Both the position numbers and the translations under genes were made by a program. DNA of 64,000 nt from Cercophora sp. LCS_1 (taxonomy: Eukaryota > Ascomycota > Sordariomycetes > Sordariales > Lasiosphaeriaceae): positions 930,001 to 994,000 of the forward strand of contig JAPZLL010000005.1 of NCBI GenBank assembly GCA_036250225.1, given 5' to 3'. Shown here one piece after another: positions 10,962 through 21,892 of this stretch; position 1 is the first letter of the stretch, and each line of letters starts with the position of its first letter. The notes below the pieces were generated by a model, which saw only the letters and a list, made by a program, of their open reading frames with translations, was not told the DNA's origin and made no database searches.

Positions 10962-12114
10962 GGGGAAAGTACCATGTCAGATGGGGCTGTCGGGGTTGTT
11001 GTGAAGGGACGTTGTGCTGGGGTATGTGTATTAGATCCGCGGAGGTTCTCGCAAGTCGGACTCGCCAAGAAGGACGTCTTGGCCGAGCGTCGCCCTGTCT
11101 CAGAAAGCCAGCCAGAAACCGTCACTGTTGGCATATGTTAGGTTGTCCGCCAACATACGGTTTCGTAAGGTCCCAGGTCCGATCGAGCCTGAGGCCTGGG
11201 CTTTTGCTTTTTTTTTTTTTTTTTAAATTCCTCTTACCTATCCCTCGGAGCTATTGAAGTTAGGAACTCGTGATCAATAGACTGGTCATCGTTTTACACT
11301 TATCCCGTCAAGGCGAAGTCCTGAGGAATGGATGAATCACCACGAAGTCTCATATGCGTGTCATCAAACTTGGTTTCCGCTAAAAGAACAAAAGGCCTGG
11401 ATCTAAAGAGTGTCAAATGTAGGTCTAGACCGGGCCAGAAAACGAAATCCTTCAAGGAGTTGATGATGCAGGACGGCAGATGCGATCTAGACGGGTCATG
11501 CTAAGACCGAGGAAAGCAAGCAAAGGCCCCCATTGGATGAGTCGCACCTGCCGCAGCTGAAAGGCCCCAAGACCGCACGGGGGCGGTCAACATTGCAACT
11601 CACCCCCTCGGACCTTCCTCCGATGCTGACCCGTTGTTGCCCTCGCCGTCGTCGCTCCACACCACCATGTGACGGACGGACGCCACTCCCTAATCTAGCA
11701 GCGCCGGTTTCGGATTCGTGCCCAATAAAACTCGCACATTGTGTCGCACCACGGCAAACGGAAACCGGCCGCTTTCTGCGACTCGATCCGCTCGGCACAT
11801 ACCGGTCATAGATGTCTGAGGTAATCACAGGGCAAACGCCGGGAAAACCACAAAATCACTGAATATCAACTCCCATCGCTGCGCTGGAGACGCCCAACCG
11901 GGCTATCCATGCGAGGTTTGTCGCATTGTGGAACCCCAAACGGCCCAATACAACGGTAATCCACTGCACCTCCTGCCCAACCAAAACACCAGAACTTCCA
12001 TCTCACCGATCGACAAACACCCGAAAAAAAACACATGACCTCATAACCTCCCCAAAACCGCTCCATCATCCCCATCGCAATACCAACCCAACATCAACCC
12101 GAAGAAGAACCAAA
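10962..12114. other. Intergenic with T17 tract
   Basis: About 1.15 kb. It holds an uninterrupted T run (11208-11224) soon after the secreted-protein gene, and otherwise nothing recognisable. The last 150 bases are C-rich leader of the amylase gene. Confidence 0.5.
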
Positions 12115-14132
12115 ATGAGCGCATACCTCAACCTCCGCACCCCCGCCCACCCGTCTCACTCCCCTGGGGACTCGTCCTCCCTCCTCCGCCCAAACCGCAC
12201 CCGCCGTCCCCTCTCCCACCTCCCAAACCCCCATCTCCACGACCCGCTTCAACCCTGCCCCGTCAACCCTACCATATTCCAATCCTTTGAATGGTACATC
12301 CCCCCCGACCACGCCCACTGGCGTCGCCTAAGCAGCATCCTGCCCACGCTCGCCACCCTGGGCGTCTCCAAAATCTGGATCCCCCCCGCCTGCAAAGCTG
12401 CCCGTCCCGAAGGAAACGGATACGACATTTATGATCTTTACGACCTCGGCGAGTTTAACCAAAAGGGGACGGTGGCAACAAAATGGGGTAGTAAGGCGGA
12501 ACTAGTTCAACTCACCGAAAAAGCGAAACAGCACGGAATGGGTGTGTTGTTCGATGCTGTGCTGAATCACAAGGCTGGAGCGGAGTTTAGTGAAGAGGTT
12601 GTGGCTGTACGATGTGATCCGGCTGATCGACGGGTAGAGGGACAAAAGGAAGTTATCACCGCCTGGACGGGGTGGGATTTCCCTGGCAGGGGAGGAGTGC
12701 ATAGCTCGATGAAGTGGGGGAAAGAGTGTTTCGCTGGGATCGATTGGGATGGAGCGAAACGGAAAAAGGGGGTGTGGAGGTTTGAAGGGAAAGAATGGGC
12801 GCGGGATGTGGATGAGGAGTTGGGGAATTATGATTATTTGTGAGTTTCTTTTTTTTCTTGGTTCTGTTCTTGCAGCTAGTGATGGGTTGCTGACAGGAGC
12901 AGAATGTTTGCGGATCTGGATCATCGGCATCCTCCAGTCAGGGAGGATTTGTTCCGCTGGGCGGGGTGGTTAAAAGCCCAGTTGAGACTGGGCGGGATGC
13001 GGCTTGATGCGATTAAGCATTATAGCTTCGAGTTTCTGCGGGACTTTGTGAGGTACGTGCATCGACATGTTGACCCCGAGTGGTTCTTTGTGGGGGAGTA
13101 TTGGAGGGAGGACTCGGAGTTTCTGGCACGGTTTGTCGAGTTTATGCACCACAGGATCTCGTTGTTTGACGTCCAGCTGGTGTCTAACTTTAGCCGCATT
13201 TCTCTGCTGGAGGAGAAGGGAGATCTAAGGGAGGTATTCGACGACGCTTTGGTCGTCTGGAAGCCGAATAATGCCGTGGTAAGTTGATCCCTGTCACCAA
13301 AAGGGGTGTAAACATTGACTGATGTCGCAGACTTTTGTCGTCAACCATGATACTGTAAGTCCCAACAAAACAGCATGGTAACAAGGACACTAACAACAGC
13401 AAAGCAAAAAGGACAGTCTCTCGAAGTAAGACCCCAGCAACCTCCTCTCCGCAACGCCAAACTCACCCTTTATTTAGACCCCTGTCGCCCCCTTTTTCAT
13501 CCCCGTGGCATACGCCCTCATCCTCCTCCGCGCAAACGCAGGCGTCCCCTGCGTCTTCTACTCAGATCTCTACGGCTCCTTCGGACAACACCCCAAGCCT
13601 GATCACAGCAACTTCATCCCTCCCGCATCGGGGGGTGTCGTCATCCCGAAAATGATGCTCGCCCGTCAGCGCTGGGCATACGGATCACAGTACGACTACT
13701 TTGATGCTCCCAACTGTGTCGGGTTCACACGGCTTGGTCATGCATCGCAATCAGGTGGCGCTGGACTCGCGGTCGTCGTGACGAACGGGTGGGAGTTTGC
13801 CAGCAAGAAGATGTTTGTCGGGGAGCAACACGCTGGCGAGGTCTGGACTGATCTGTTGAGGTGGTGTCCTGGCCAAGTGGTCATCGATGGTAAGGGGTGG
13901 GGAGAGTTCCCGGTGGCGGTCCGGAGCGTTTCCGTTTGGGTGAATCGGAGGGCGCAGGAGAGGGAGTTTGTCGATGGCTTTGTTCTGTAAGTTGTCCCTA
14001 ATATTGTCGTTTTTTGTCCTCTTGCCGAGTGCCGACTGCGTGTTTAGGGATTCCGATATCTATGGGTCTGACAAGCAGGCGAAGAGTAAATATGCAAATG
14101 GAGAGCAAGTGACCGGATTATACAGTTGGTGA
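12115..14132 (+). CDS. Intracellular alpha-amylase, GH13 (GH13_5-like)
   Basis: Six exons: 12115-12839, 12903-13278, 13331-13354, 13405-13425, 13478-13986, 14048-14132, giving 579 residues. All junctions have GTRAG-type donors and YAG/AAG acceptors and keep the frame. The four GH13 motifs are complete: DAVLNH (from residue 147), GMRLDAIKH with nucleophile Asp277, GEYW with acid/base Glu307, and VVNHD with Asp374. There is no signal peptide; a Ser/Pro-rich N-terminus precedes the barrel. Related fungal cytoplasmic amylases act on alpha-1,4-glucan and some are needed for cell-wall alpha-1,3-glucan synthesis; applying that here is inference. The catalytic Asp374 lies in a 24-nt exon followed by a 21-nt exon. 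The start has ACCAAAATG context. Confidence 0.9.
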
Positions 14133-14635
14133 ATGCGGTGGACGATCGGCGGCCCAGCGCGCTAATGGTTGCTAACTTTGCCGACGAGGCCAGAGTCAAG
14201 GGATACCATGACTCTTCATGTCTTCATCATGAAGGAGCGCAATATCAAAGAGAGCGATTCGATTTGGATACTAGGAGCTAGAAGAAAAACAGAGCGACAG
14301 GGGTAGAGTCGAGAGACAGAACATAAAATAGCATGACAGTAAAAAAAAAATAAGAAGAAAAGAACTCAAAACACATCGATAACTTCGTCGGGGATCAAAA
14401 TGAAAGACCAAAGACAGAAAGCAGCCATCACACTTTAACAAGAAGAAATGGAGCAAGGGAAAATAACGAAGCTGTGAAAAAACCCAAGAGCAGAGGAACG
14501 GGGAACTAGTAAATGGGGAGAGACAGAGACAGAGTACGACGCGGGATAGCCTCAACGACTTGACAACAAGATAAAGAAAAAACCAAAGAGAAACCAGTAA
14601 AGTTGGGAAGACAGAGTTTCGCCAAAGTGTGTTGT
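14133..14635. other. Convergent 3' region
   Basis: About 500 bases between the ends of the amylase and the zinc-finger gene. Purine-rich, with an A10 run near 14341. It presumably holds both 3' UTRs. No gene is seen. Confidence 0.5.
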
Positions 14636-15346
14636 TCACTGCTGATGCTGATGGACAGTTTCGAAGTGCCGCTTCATGTTATCCTTCCTCATGGACTCGC
14701 CACAAACAGGACACGGTGCGTTGATGTCCTTCACCTTTTCTGATTTCGCCTCGTCGCGATCTTGGTGGCGCACCTTGTAGTGGCGAAGCAACCCCTTTTC
14801 CTGGGCGAAACCAGGGACCTCTCTGCCTTCTTCCTTGCAGTACTTGCACTTGATGGGTCGGGAGTGGTTTCTCTGGTGTTTTCTGTTTATCCTCCCGGTC
14901 AGCTATGGATTGCACAGCCGTTGAAAGGAAAAGAATAGGGTGCGTGCCAGGGGTCTGCTGGGAACTCACGTCAAATCGCATAGGCGACGGTAAACCTTTT
15001 CGCACGGTTGTGGTGTCTTCTCGTCCGTCCAGTTGCACATCAATCCTCCATCATCAAGGGAAATATATGGTGTCAGCGAGGTTTTGGCAGGTTCCTCAAT
15101 CCCCTGCGCCTCAGAAGAAGGGCCCGCTGCTTGGGCTGTCAGGGCAGAGTCGTAGCCAGCACTATACGGAACTGTGTCGTGTGGGACATAACTATCGTAG
15201 GAATCGTAAGCGAGTGGCGCCTCCGTTCCGGATGGCATGGCGGTGTTGATAGAAAGTGACTCAAAGTGTTGGGTAGGAAATTGATCAGGGTGGTCTGGGG
15301 CTGAAAAGGTATCGTTGGTATCGTCGAAAGGGGCAGGTTGAGCCAT
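14636..15346 (-). CDS. C2H2 zinc-finger protein
   Basis: Two exons (15346-14970 and 14882-14636) around an 87-nt intron (GTGAGT donor, GCTGACC branch, ACAG acceptor), 207 residues from the ATG at 15346. The C-terminal half has C2H2 fingers: MCNW...CEKVYRRLCDLTKHQRNH, then KCKYC...GLLRHYKVRH, then CPVCGESMRKDNMKRHFETVH. The N-terminus is acidic and Tyr/Ser/Asp-rich, as in activation domains. A DNA-binding regulator in the nucleus is the likely role. The same frame continues upstream of the ATG through a single TGA at 15365-15367 into about 500 nt of coding-like sequence, so the true gene may be longer and interrupted (see next entry). Confidence 0.75.
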
Positions 15347-15364
15347 AACGTTGGTGTCAGCGCA

Positions 15365-15895
15365 TCAAGCAAATTGACTGATATGGTCCAGTGGACCCTG
15401 CGGTTCTTCGACAATGTTTTGAGTGTAGCCCCAGGTGCGTGTCGTAGAGACTGAGAAAGAACTGATATCGGGCGAAAAAGGAGTGTGCAGCCAGGCGGTG
15501 GAAACCTGGCCGAAAGAACCACCAAAATCAGGTGCCGCAAAGTCCTGGGGCGGAAGCTGATTATAGGCGTTGGGCGCAGCCTCACTCGTTAGGTACCCGT
15601 TGATGAGAGGGGTGGCCTCTAGGCCTCCGGAGACGTGATTCTCCAAGAGGCGTGGATCGATACAATCTCCGTCAAAAGCTGGGGTCAATTGAGGGGCCTC
15701 GATACTTGCGGCATGCGTGCCGCCTTTCTTCTTGGGCCTTAACTCCCGCCCCGTGCGTGGCGGCATCTCGGCCTCGGCGCCGATGCGGGCCCAAGGTAGA
15801 AAGGAGGGTGTCGCAGACGGGTCACCACCGCCTGCAAAATCGGGAGGGCTGTCGAATCCCAATCCCAACGCCGAGACGTCAGTCGTGAACCTAGG
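15365..15895 (-). pseudogene. Coding-like 5' extension of the zinc-finger gene
   Basis: An open frame of about 175 codons in exactly the frame of the zinc-finger exon, separated from it only by TGA 15365-15367 and seven further codons. It is Pro/Ser/Asp-rich with a basic LRPKKKGG patch, typical of fungal regulators. It begins after a plausible acceptor (GCCTAG at about 15893), and a donor GTATGT exists near 15978 with a further open stretch upstream, but no clear ATG was found. CGA to TGA (one C-to-T change) would explain the stop. It could also be a separate non-coding open frame. Confidence 0.4.
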
Positions 15896-15979
15896 CCGCC
15901 AGAGTCAGTCTCACACGCCCCCCGGCTAGCCCGCGCGGATGGTTGCCCTCGTGGCAAGGGTCTGGCTGTCACATACCAA

Positions 15980-17058
15980 GGATGGAGCAGCGGCGGATTG
16001 CTCCCTTTTGTCCCTCCGATCTGCGTCCGGCCTCGTGGAGCTGACCGCCCAAGCGAGAGGTTACCACACGCTGTCAAGCGAACTGCGTGCTGCCAACACC
16101 CCTGAAGACACCAAAGGATCCAAGACTGCAGGAGGACCCGTCTAACCGAAGACCAGAGTAGCGTCACAGATGAGGCTGCAAAATATCCCGAAAACCTCAG
16201 GCCAAGACCGCAGTATCAAGAGGGCAAGGGCTCTACCAGGCGGAGAAACTCTCTCTCAAATACTCTAAACCATTTCAGTCCGGCCAAAAAGTCAAGCAGG
16301 CCTGAGGAAAGAGGCATACCCCAGGGGAACTGCAATCCGTGGTCCCCTGTGCTCCTCCCACACGGGCTGTGGGCCTCAATGACCGGGGGGTGACAAACAT
16401 GGCCAACGAAACCACCATGCGATGAGGCCCGTATGCCGTGAGGTCTACCGTGAGGTCTACCGAGCTGTGACCCGCAGCACTGAGGTCTACAGCAGGGGTG
16501 GCATGACTGGCTTGGTCGGAAAACGCGCTAGGGTTCCCATTGGACCGTGGTTCATGAGCTGCTTTGCCGGGTCTCCTAGTGGTCGAGCCATCCCGCCAGG
16601 TGCAGACTGACCGAAAACACAGCCAGAAACTTCGTCGACTCGGATCGTCTCATAATCAACAAACTTGCCGATAAGGTTTCGGGAATCTTCTTCCCTTCCA
16701 TGTCAGTGGTCGCCTCAAAGCAACGATTGGGAGCGAAAAAAGATGGCCGCAGTTCGCACGAATGCCTCAGCTTTGTGCAACTGGACAGAAAATTGAGGCA
16801 GACGTGAGAGTGTGCCTCCAGACTCGTGGAGCTAATTGGCCGGGATTTTGCCGGCGAAATCCGCTGTCATCATCCATACGACGGGCTATCAACACAGGGA
16901 AGATAGTTTTTGCGCTTAAATAAGACCGCAATCCCCGTTGTGGCTCTGAGGTGTCATCAACATTTCAACAGCCCAGGCCATACCAACAATTTACCTTTCA
17001 ACCCGACTCAACTCTTACCACAGCCAACAAGACCTTTTTGTCTTCCAAGATCTCCGGG
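15980..17058. other. Intergenic
   Basis: Upstream of both divergent genes. It contains three close copies of GAGGTCTAC (16439-16492) and a TATA-like CTTAAATAAG at about 16914, some 145 bases before the deaminase ATG. No gene is recognised, apart from the possible upstream exon of the zinc-finger gene near 15980-16170. Confidence 0.4.
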
Positions 17059-18749
17059 ATGGCACTTTCACCCCTTGGGACTGTCGAGTTGACAGCTAGC
17101 TTGCGCAAGCGGCTGTACGAACCGGTCGTCCTGCTGTCATGTCTCACTACCGCTTACATCGAGGCCGGCAGAACAGAGATAGCTGAACCGGAATCGACGA
17201 GTCGCCAGGAATCTTACTTTGTCTTCGTCAACAAGCTGGCCCAGATCTGCGACAGCAAACGAGGCGGTGATACCGTAACTGCGTTCGCCGTGCTTCAGCC
17301 AAACAGCGTCGAGTATCGTTTCGCTTCCAATGGTCGCAAGGCTTCCGAGTTGAAGAAGGTCAAGGCGTACATTACCGACATATTGACCGTCCTCGACAGG
17401 GCTCCTCAGAGGGACATTGCTCTCGCCGCAACGAAGCACAAGGGCTCTCTTTTCTCTGACGTTTTGGTCAAGATCATTGTCTTCAACCGCCGCAGACTTG
17501 AGTGTTACATCAGAGCCCTTCAGGCCGATGTGAGCAAGTGCATTCAGGATGCCTCTGAGGTCGCAGTCGAGGATGAGGCTGATAGCGATGGCGAAGTTAG
17601 CCGTAAGATCCAACTGTATGAATCTCTTGAGGGGGTGCTGACTTGGAGAAATAGACAAGGTTGCCGAATTTCTGAAGAGACTAGAGCCCTTGGTGGCATC
17701 TGCATTGAAGAAGGTCGAGGTAGACGGCGAGAAGGTCAAGATGAAGAATGAGGAATGTGAGGAACCACATACACAGTCGTCATTATTTGACTTGGCTCTG
17801 ACGAGATTTAGACTCTGAGAAGACTCAGGCCTTGATGCATGCGATTCACCAAGGTTATCAGGGCGACGTCAAGGCGTTTGTCGCGGATCGCTGTGTTCAG
17901 GACCCCCGCCAGGATCGGATGCATTGGGACGAGGTCTACCACGCCCTCGGTCGCCTCTTATCTTACTTCATCTCAGTCACTGTGCTGGCTAAGGCTCGCC
18001 GGTACTGGCCGAACCTCTTCAATGACTTTAAAGTTGATCCGATTCCGTCAAGCCGACCAAGCAGCGATCCCCCATCGGTTCGAAAATCTGCCGAGAAGAT
18101 CATTCCGACACTGGCCAGCCGAGATACCGCCATTGTCGATGCATACAGCAGCAATGCTGAACAGCTTCAGCTGTGGGGTCTTGACAAGTCGATCAAGGAG
18201 ATCACGCGCCACAGCCACTTCAAGACCATAGTCCATGCCGAGGTCCTCGTTGACGATTCCATTCGCCGCGACAGGAGGCAATCCCAGGGTGAGCCCCTAC
18301 ACTTCTTCATGGAAGACGAGTTTGGGGAGTACATCGGCGCGAGTAAGCCGACGTGTCGACTCTGCGCCCTATATTTTGACTCGCAGACCGATGGTTTCAA
18401 GGTCCGCCCGTCCCACAACAACTTGTACCACAAGTGGCGTCCCGCCGACCTCACGGCGCGCGATCCTCAGGCAGTAAGGAAGGAGCGCGACGAAATCTTG
18501 GAGAGAATGATCCCGAAGCTGCGGGATGGTGTGTTCAGGGCCATTCGGCAGAAGTCCGCTCCTTGGAAAAGATTCGACTCGAACAACACCGCAACGAGCC
18601 CTGCATTCCCCACTGGCACCGACATTACCACTCAGATGGGTAGCATGAGAATCAGCTCGGGAGATGCTGAGACTGTTCGGGGATCTAGCCCGGAAGTGGA
18701 GGACGAAGAAGATGATGAGGAAGAGGAGGATGACGATGACGAGGAATAA
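17059..18749 (+). CDS. OTT_1508-like nucleic-acid deaminase family protein
   Basis: Three exons (17059-17602, 17655-17756, 17812-18749), 527 residues. Both introns have standard donors (GTAAGA, GTGAGG), CTGAC branch sites and TAG acceptors, and restore one frame. The C-terminal domain has the zinc-deaminase signature: H357-A-E359 in IVHAEVLVDD, then IGASKPTC397-RLC400. This arrangement matches the fungal and bacterial OTT_1508-like deaminases (PF14441), a family predicted to deaminate nucleic acid or nucleotide bases; activity has rarely been tested. The N-terminal helical part is family-typical. The protein ends in a run of about 20 Asp/Glu residues. The start is the first ATG in the open frame. 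Confidence 0.8.
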
Positions 18750-18888
18750 GGAATGATGATCCGACTAGGGGGTCGCCTTGGAATTCCGGGAGAAAGGGGG
18801 TGGATATTTACGTCGCTTTCTCGTTTGACCAAAATGATGCCAGATTGCAGTCGAGCGTTGAGTTGAATAATTTGACAGAATTGTATCC

Positions 18889-19095
18889 TTATTTCTGCCC
18901 CTGCTGTCCTGATTGCCCACCCTGGGACGACATTTCCTTCGCTTTCGCAGCTTTGGCCGCTCTTTCCTTTGCCATTTGCTTCCTGCGTCATTGTCAGCTC
19001 CACTCATTTGTCGAGGAAGGAGGAACCTACTCTTTTTCCCTGATGTACTGGTTCTCCAGCGCCTTCTCACGATCGCCGAGTGGATTAGGCTCCAT
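18889..19095 (-). CDS. Small IF1-like (ATPase inhibitor-type) protein
   Basis: Two short exons (19095-19031 and 18982-18889) with a 48-nt intron (GTAGGT donor, GCTGACAATG branch, CGCAG acceptor) give 52 residues beginning MEPNPLGDREKALENQYIREKE and continuing with a basic/alanine helix and a Gln/Gly tail. The core (DREKALENQYIREKE) closely resembles the minimal inhibitory helix of mitochondrial F1-ATPase inhibitors, which carry REKAxEDYYIRxKE-type sequences. There is no presequence and the protein is shorter than usual (about 80-100 residues), so it could be a cytosolic relative. The ATG follows an A-rich leader. It is too short to be found as a single open frame. Confidence 0.6.
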
Positions 19096-19329
19096 TTTTT
19101 ATTTATTTTATTGAGTATATATTCTTTGAGAGGATGTCGTATGTGTGGTCACTCACAGGAAGAGGAAAGATGCGACAATGTGTGATGAGAAAGAGGGAGG
19201 GGGCAGGAGGTCGCCAGCTGACGTCACCCAATCGCCACATGTCATGGCTCCTCCTTCCCCACAATCGCAAGAGCTCAGCATCCCGCTCCTGCGACCCGCG
19301 CGTGAAACAATAAGCCGAAAGGATCGACT

Positions 19330-19450
19330 GTTTCCTGCGACGAATCTGGGCTCGTCAAATTTCCTTTTTCGTACCGCGCCCATGTGACGTCGCTCACCCT
19401 GGCTCAGGGCCGGCTCAGGGCCGCTCAGGATTGGCTCAGTCTTGCTCACC
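19330..19450 (+). repeat. Left half of a split fold-back repeat (arm A plus core B)
   Basis: Arm A at 19330-19372 matches, inverted, 30711-30753 at 39 of 43 positions by eye. Core B at 19392-19450, made of GCTCAGG-type short repeats, matches in direct orientation 30634-30693. The left copy reads A-B; the right copy reads B-A inverted. The spacers are 19 and 17 bases. Confidence 0.7.
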
Positions 19451-19772
19451 CTCTGAGCCATTTCTGGAAGGCTGCGCCACAGCATCCACGACCACTTCAA
19501 CTCTAGCCGAGCGAGCCCAAAATTGGTCCCATACATAAAAATGGCTACACTGGTCCCCGTCTCCGGGAAGCGAATGGTTCGGCCTTAACTTTTACCTCGA
19601 TATCTCACACCCACTTACAGCTAATTATATATTGTTAAAATTCATAGGTAGTATAAGGGCCTTGGAGTCCCCGCTGTAGGGGCCCTACAGGCCCCCTTAC
19701 TATAGGCATTGCTTGTAGCCTAGGGGGTTTTAGGCAGCACAGGGTATAACTCTTTGATACAGCTTATAATAC

Positions 19773-19839
19773 CCTGTTGTTGAAAATTGTTCTCTATAGG
19801 CGGGGACCGCCTGTAATAGAGGCAATTTTCAACAACAGG
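19773..19839. repeat. Perfect 17-bp inverted repeat with nested palindrome
   Basis: CCTGTTGTTGAAAATTG at 19773-19789 is the exact reverse complement of 19823-19839. The loop contains a nested near-palindrome (CTCTATAGGCGG / CCGCCTGTAATAGAG). With one mismatch the arms extend outward to AATA/TTATT. Just upstream is TGTAGGGGCCCTACA. Such a structure suits a MITE or a transposon end. Confidence 0.75.
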
Positions 19840-19881
19840 TTATTTTATTTATTAAATTTACCTACTAACTAAACGGCTTAT

Positions 19882-20389
19882 TGTTACGGCCTGCTCCTAA
19901 CACCACAAGATAGGTCAGGTAAAGACAGATCGTAGTAGCGGACACAGAGTCCAATTGATACGAGGTGATGGGGACAAGATGGCTGAAGGCTAGCACAACT
20001 CTCGAGGCAGTACACTATCAAGCAGGTCGTGGATCTAGAGGTCCTAGACAAATAGATCCTAAGTGCAGTGGTTGCGGCTTGAACAATGTATTGCTAGCGT
20101 GAGGAACCAAGAGGTCCCTCACTCCATCGTGGTCACGATGATGGTATCTATACTACTGGCTAAGCTAGGTAACTTGTACCTTGCTCTGCGTGCTTACTGT
20201 GGTCTCCTGAGATCAGGGAGAGCAGGGTAAGCATTCTGTCCACGCTGCTCTCCGTGATCACTCACTTTTGGAGAGATCAGGATGAGCACTCCGTGTTAAC
20301 CACCGTGGCCGCACAGTACCCGCACAGTGGCGCCTGCGGGGACACGTCGGTCCGGACCGGCCACCTAGGACGACCCGCAGGTCGTCACA
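19882..20389 (+). mobile_element. Possible solo LTR
   Basis: A 508-bp segment starts TGTTACGGCC and ends GGTCGTCACA; the ends are imperfect inverted repeats of TG...CA type. No matching 5-bp target duplication is seen (CTTAT versus GTAAC), and no internal retroelement genes are next to it. Listed as a weak candidate. Confidence 0.25.
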
Positions 20390-21868
20390 GTAACGTAACG
20401 TATTACCCTACTGTAACGAGGGTGAGGCGCTTAGATCTACCAAAAGCTCAATAATAGGGGTTAGTAATGCTTACAAAAAGGGACACTCTACCCGTATACT
20501 ATCTTCTCTAAGCACCTCAGTCTCTACATCAACCACTTGCGCTACGGCATGCTTTAGCGGTAGAGGTGGCGGCGACTGTGTGATGTAGACAGCCTTGCTT
20601 TTGACCACAAGTTCGTACTGACCCGTACCGTTCCCCCTTAAGAGTGGCCGGCTTTGTATAGTGCTGGTAAAATCGTTAAGGTTACCCGTTGCTAAGCTTC
20701 GTAGGATGCAGGAACCCTTCATCGTGGTTGTAACGAACTCGACTCTTGGGAAATTGGTCTGATCTTTCGTTGGGTGACGAACGAACCAAATCGGTACATT
20801 GTTGGGAGAGTTCGAAGTTGAGGGGGATAGCAGATGATCACGCCAGCCTCCTGGACGGTTCGACACAAGATGCTTCAACTTGGTTCTCGATTTTGTCGAC
20901 AGTTTATTGATGTGTATTTTGGCATTCCCTCAGAAACAATCCATCCATCGGCCACGTCGTCGGGCAGTCAATTGCCAATTTGTCGCATGATTTCCTTAGA
21001 ATCGATTCTCTCCATCGGCGGTAAGTCAAAATCGGTTAGAGTCAAAGATCTGCGTGGCTTTCCATTAACTTCTGTTACCTCCAAACGACTAGGACTTATA
21101 TGTGCGGCATTTTTGCCGGTTGAGGAAAGAGCCTCAATTCACTCGAGGGAAGGGTGTTGAAGAAGAGTATTAACTCGGTCGATTCGCCTGTGTGAGAGAA
21201 GAGTTTATCGGTAAAAGGGGAGACAAGGGATGGTTAGAGGTAAGGCCTATCGATTATTAGTCGAAATCGCCAATACTCTCTTAAAGTCGTAGGCAATTGA
21301 CCTCTGTGTTGCGATATGACGCGCTGGGGATGCGTAGCAAGCGATATTCGAAGAAGCGATGAGGGATTACAAATGGTGTTAGCGATTGTCAGCAATAAAC
21401 GAAGAGATTGTAAAAGAACAGAGTGAAGCGAGGGCGAAGAGATTGCAGCGAGGAGCGACTGCAGACGGCGTCAGGGGTGACCACCCTACTCCGAAGCTCC
21501 CAAGATTGCAAGCATGGCCTGATCACCCCGCTCTGGAAGCGATGTGTCGGGGAAGAGATGCACTTGAAGAATACAGGAGAACGTCAGGGCTCCAGAGATT
21601 GCAGACGAAGTGCCAGGTTAGGAAGGGGTCATTACAGACGGCGTGAGGTGAGCCTTGGCGGAGGTAGTGAAAGGGCCTCTTGCCGAAGAGCCTTATAAGC
21701 CCCGTGCGTCGATGAAAGAGCACTGTGGCGCAGAAACTTGCAGCTGGCCAACACTGCAGCATCTATATCGTGGAGAAATCAAGGGTCATAGTGGTCTGTG
21801 CGTCCCGCAGCGCCCCGCTAAAAAATAAAAATAGCCGCTTCCTATTACCTTCCCGAGACTTGCTCCTA

Positions 21869-21892
21869 TAGCTAGGAGCGAAATCGGTGTCC
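21869..21892 (+). repeat. Left inner terminal inverted repeat
   Basis: Twenty-four bases next to TA, reading AGCTAGGAGCGAAATCGG in the core. The inverted partner is at 28580-28603. Confidence 0.6.

Noticed and set aside
14271..14639. Leu/Phe/Ser-rich 122-codon minus-strand frame
   Set aside because: A translation of the purine-rich convergent 3' region; looks hydrophobic only because of base composition.
20471..20878. 135-codon open frame on the minus strand in the island
   Set aside because: No ATG, no recognisable domain, and surrounded by repeat relics; it could be a transposon fragment but nothing supports a specific call.
21386..21762. Overlapping open frames on both strands
   Set aside because: Composition-driven frames with no domain or splice signals.
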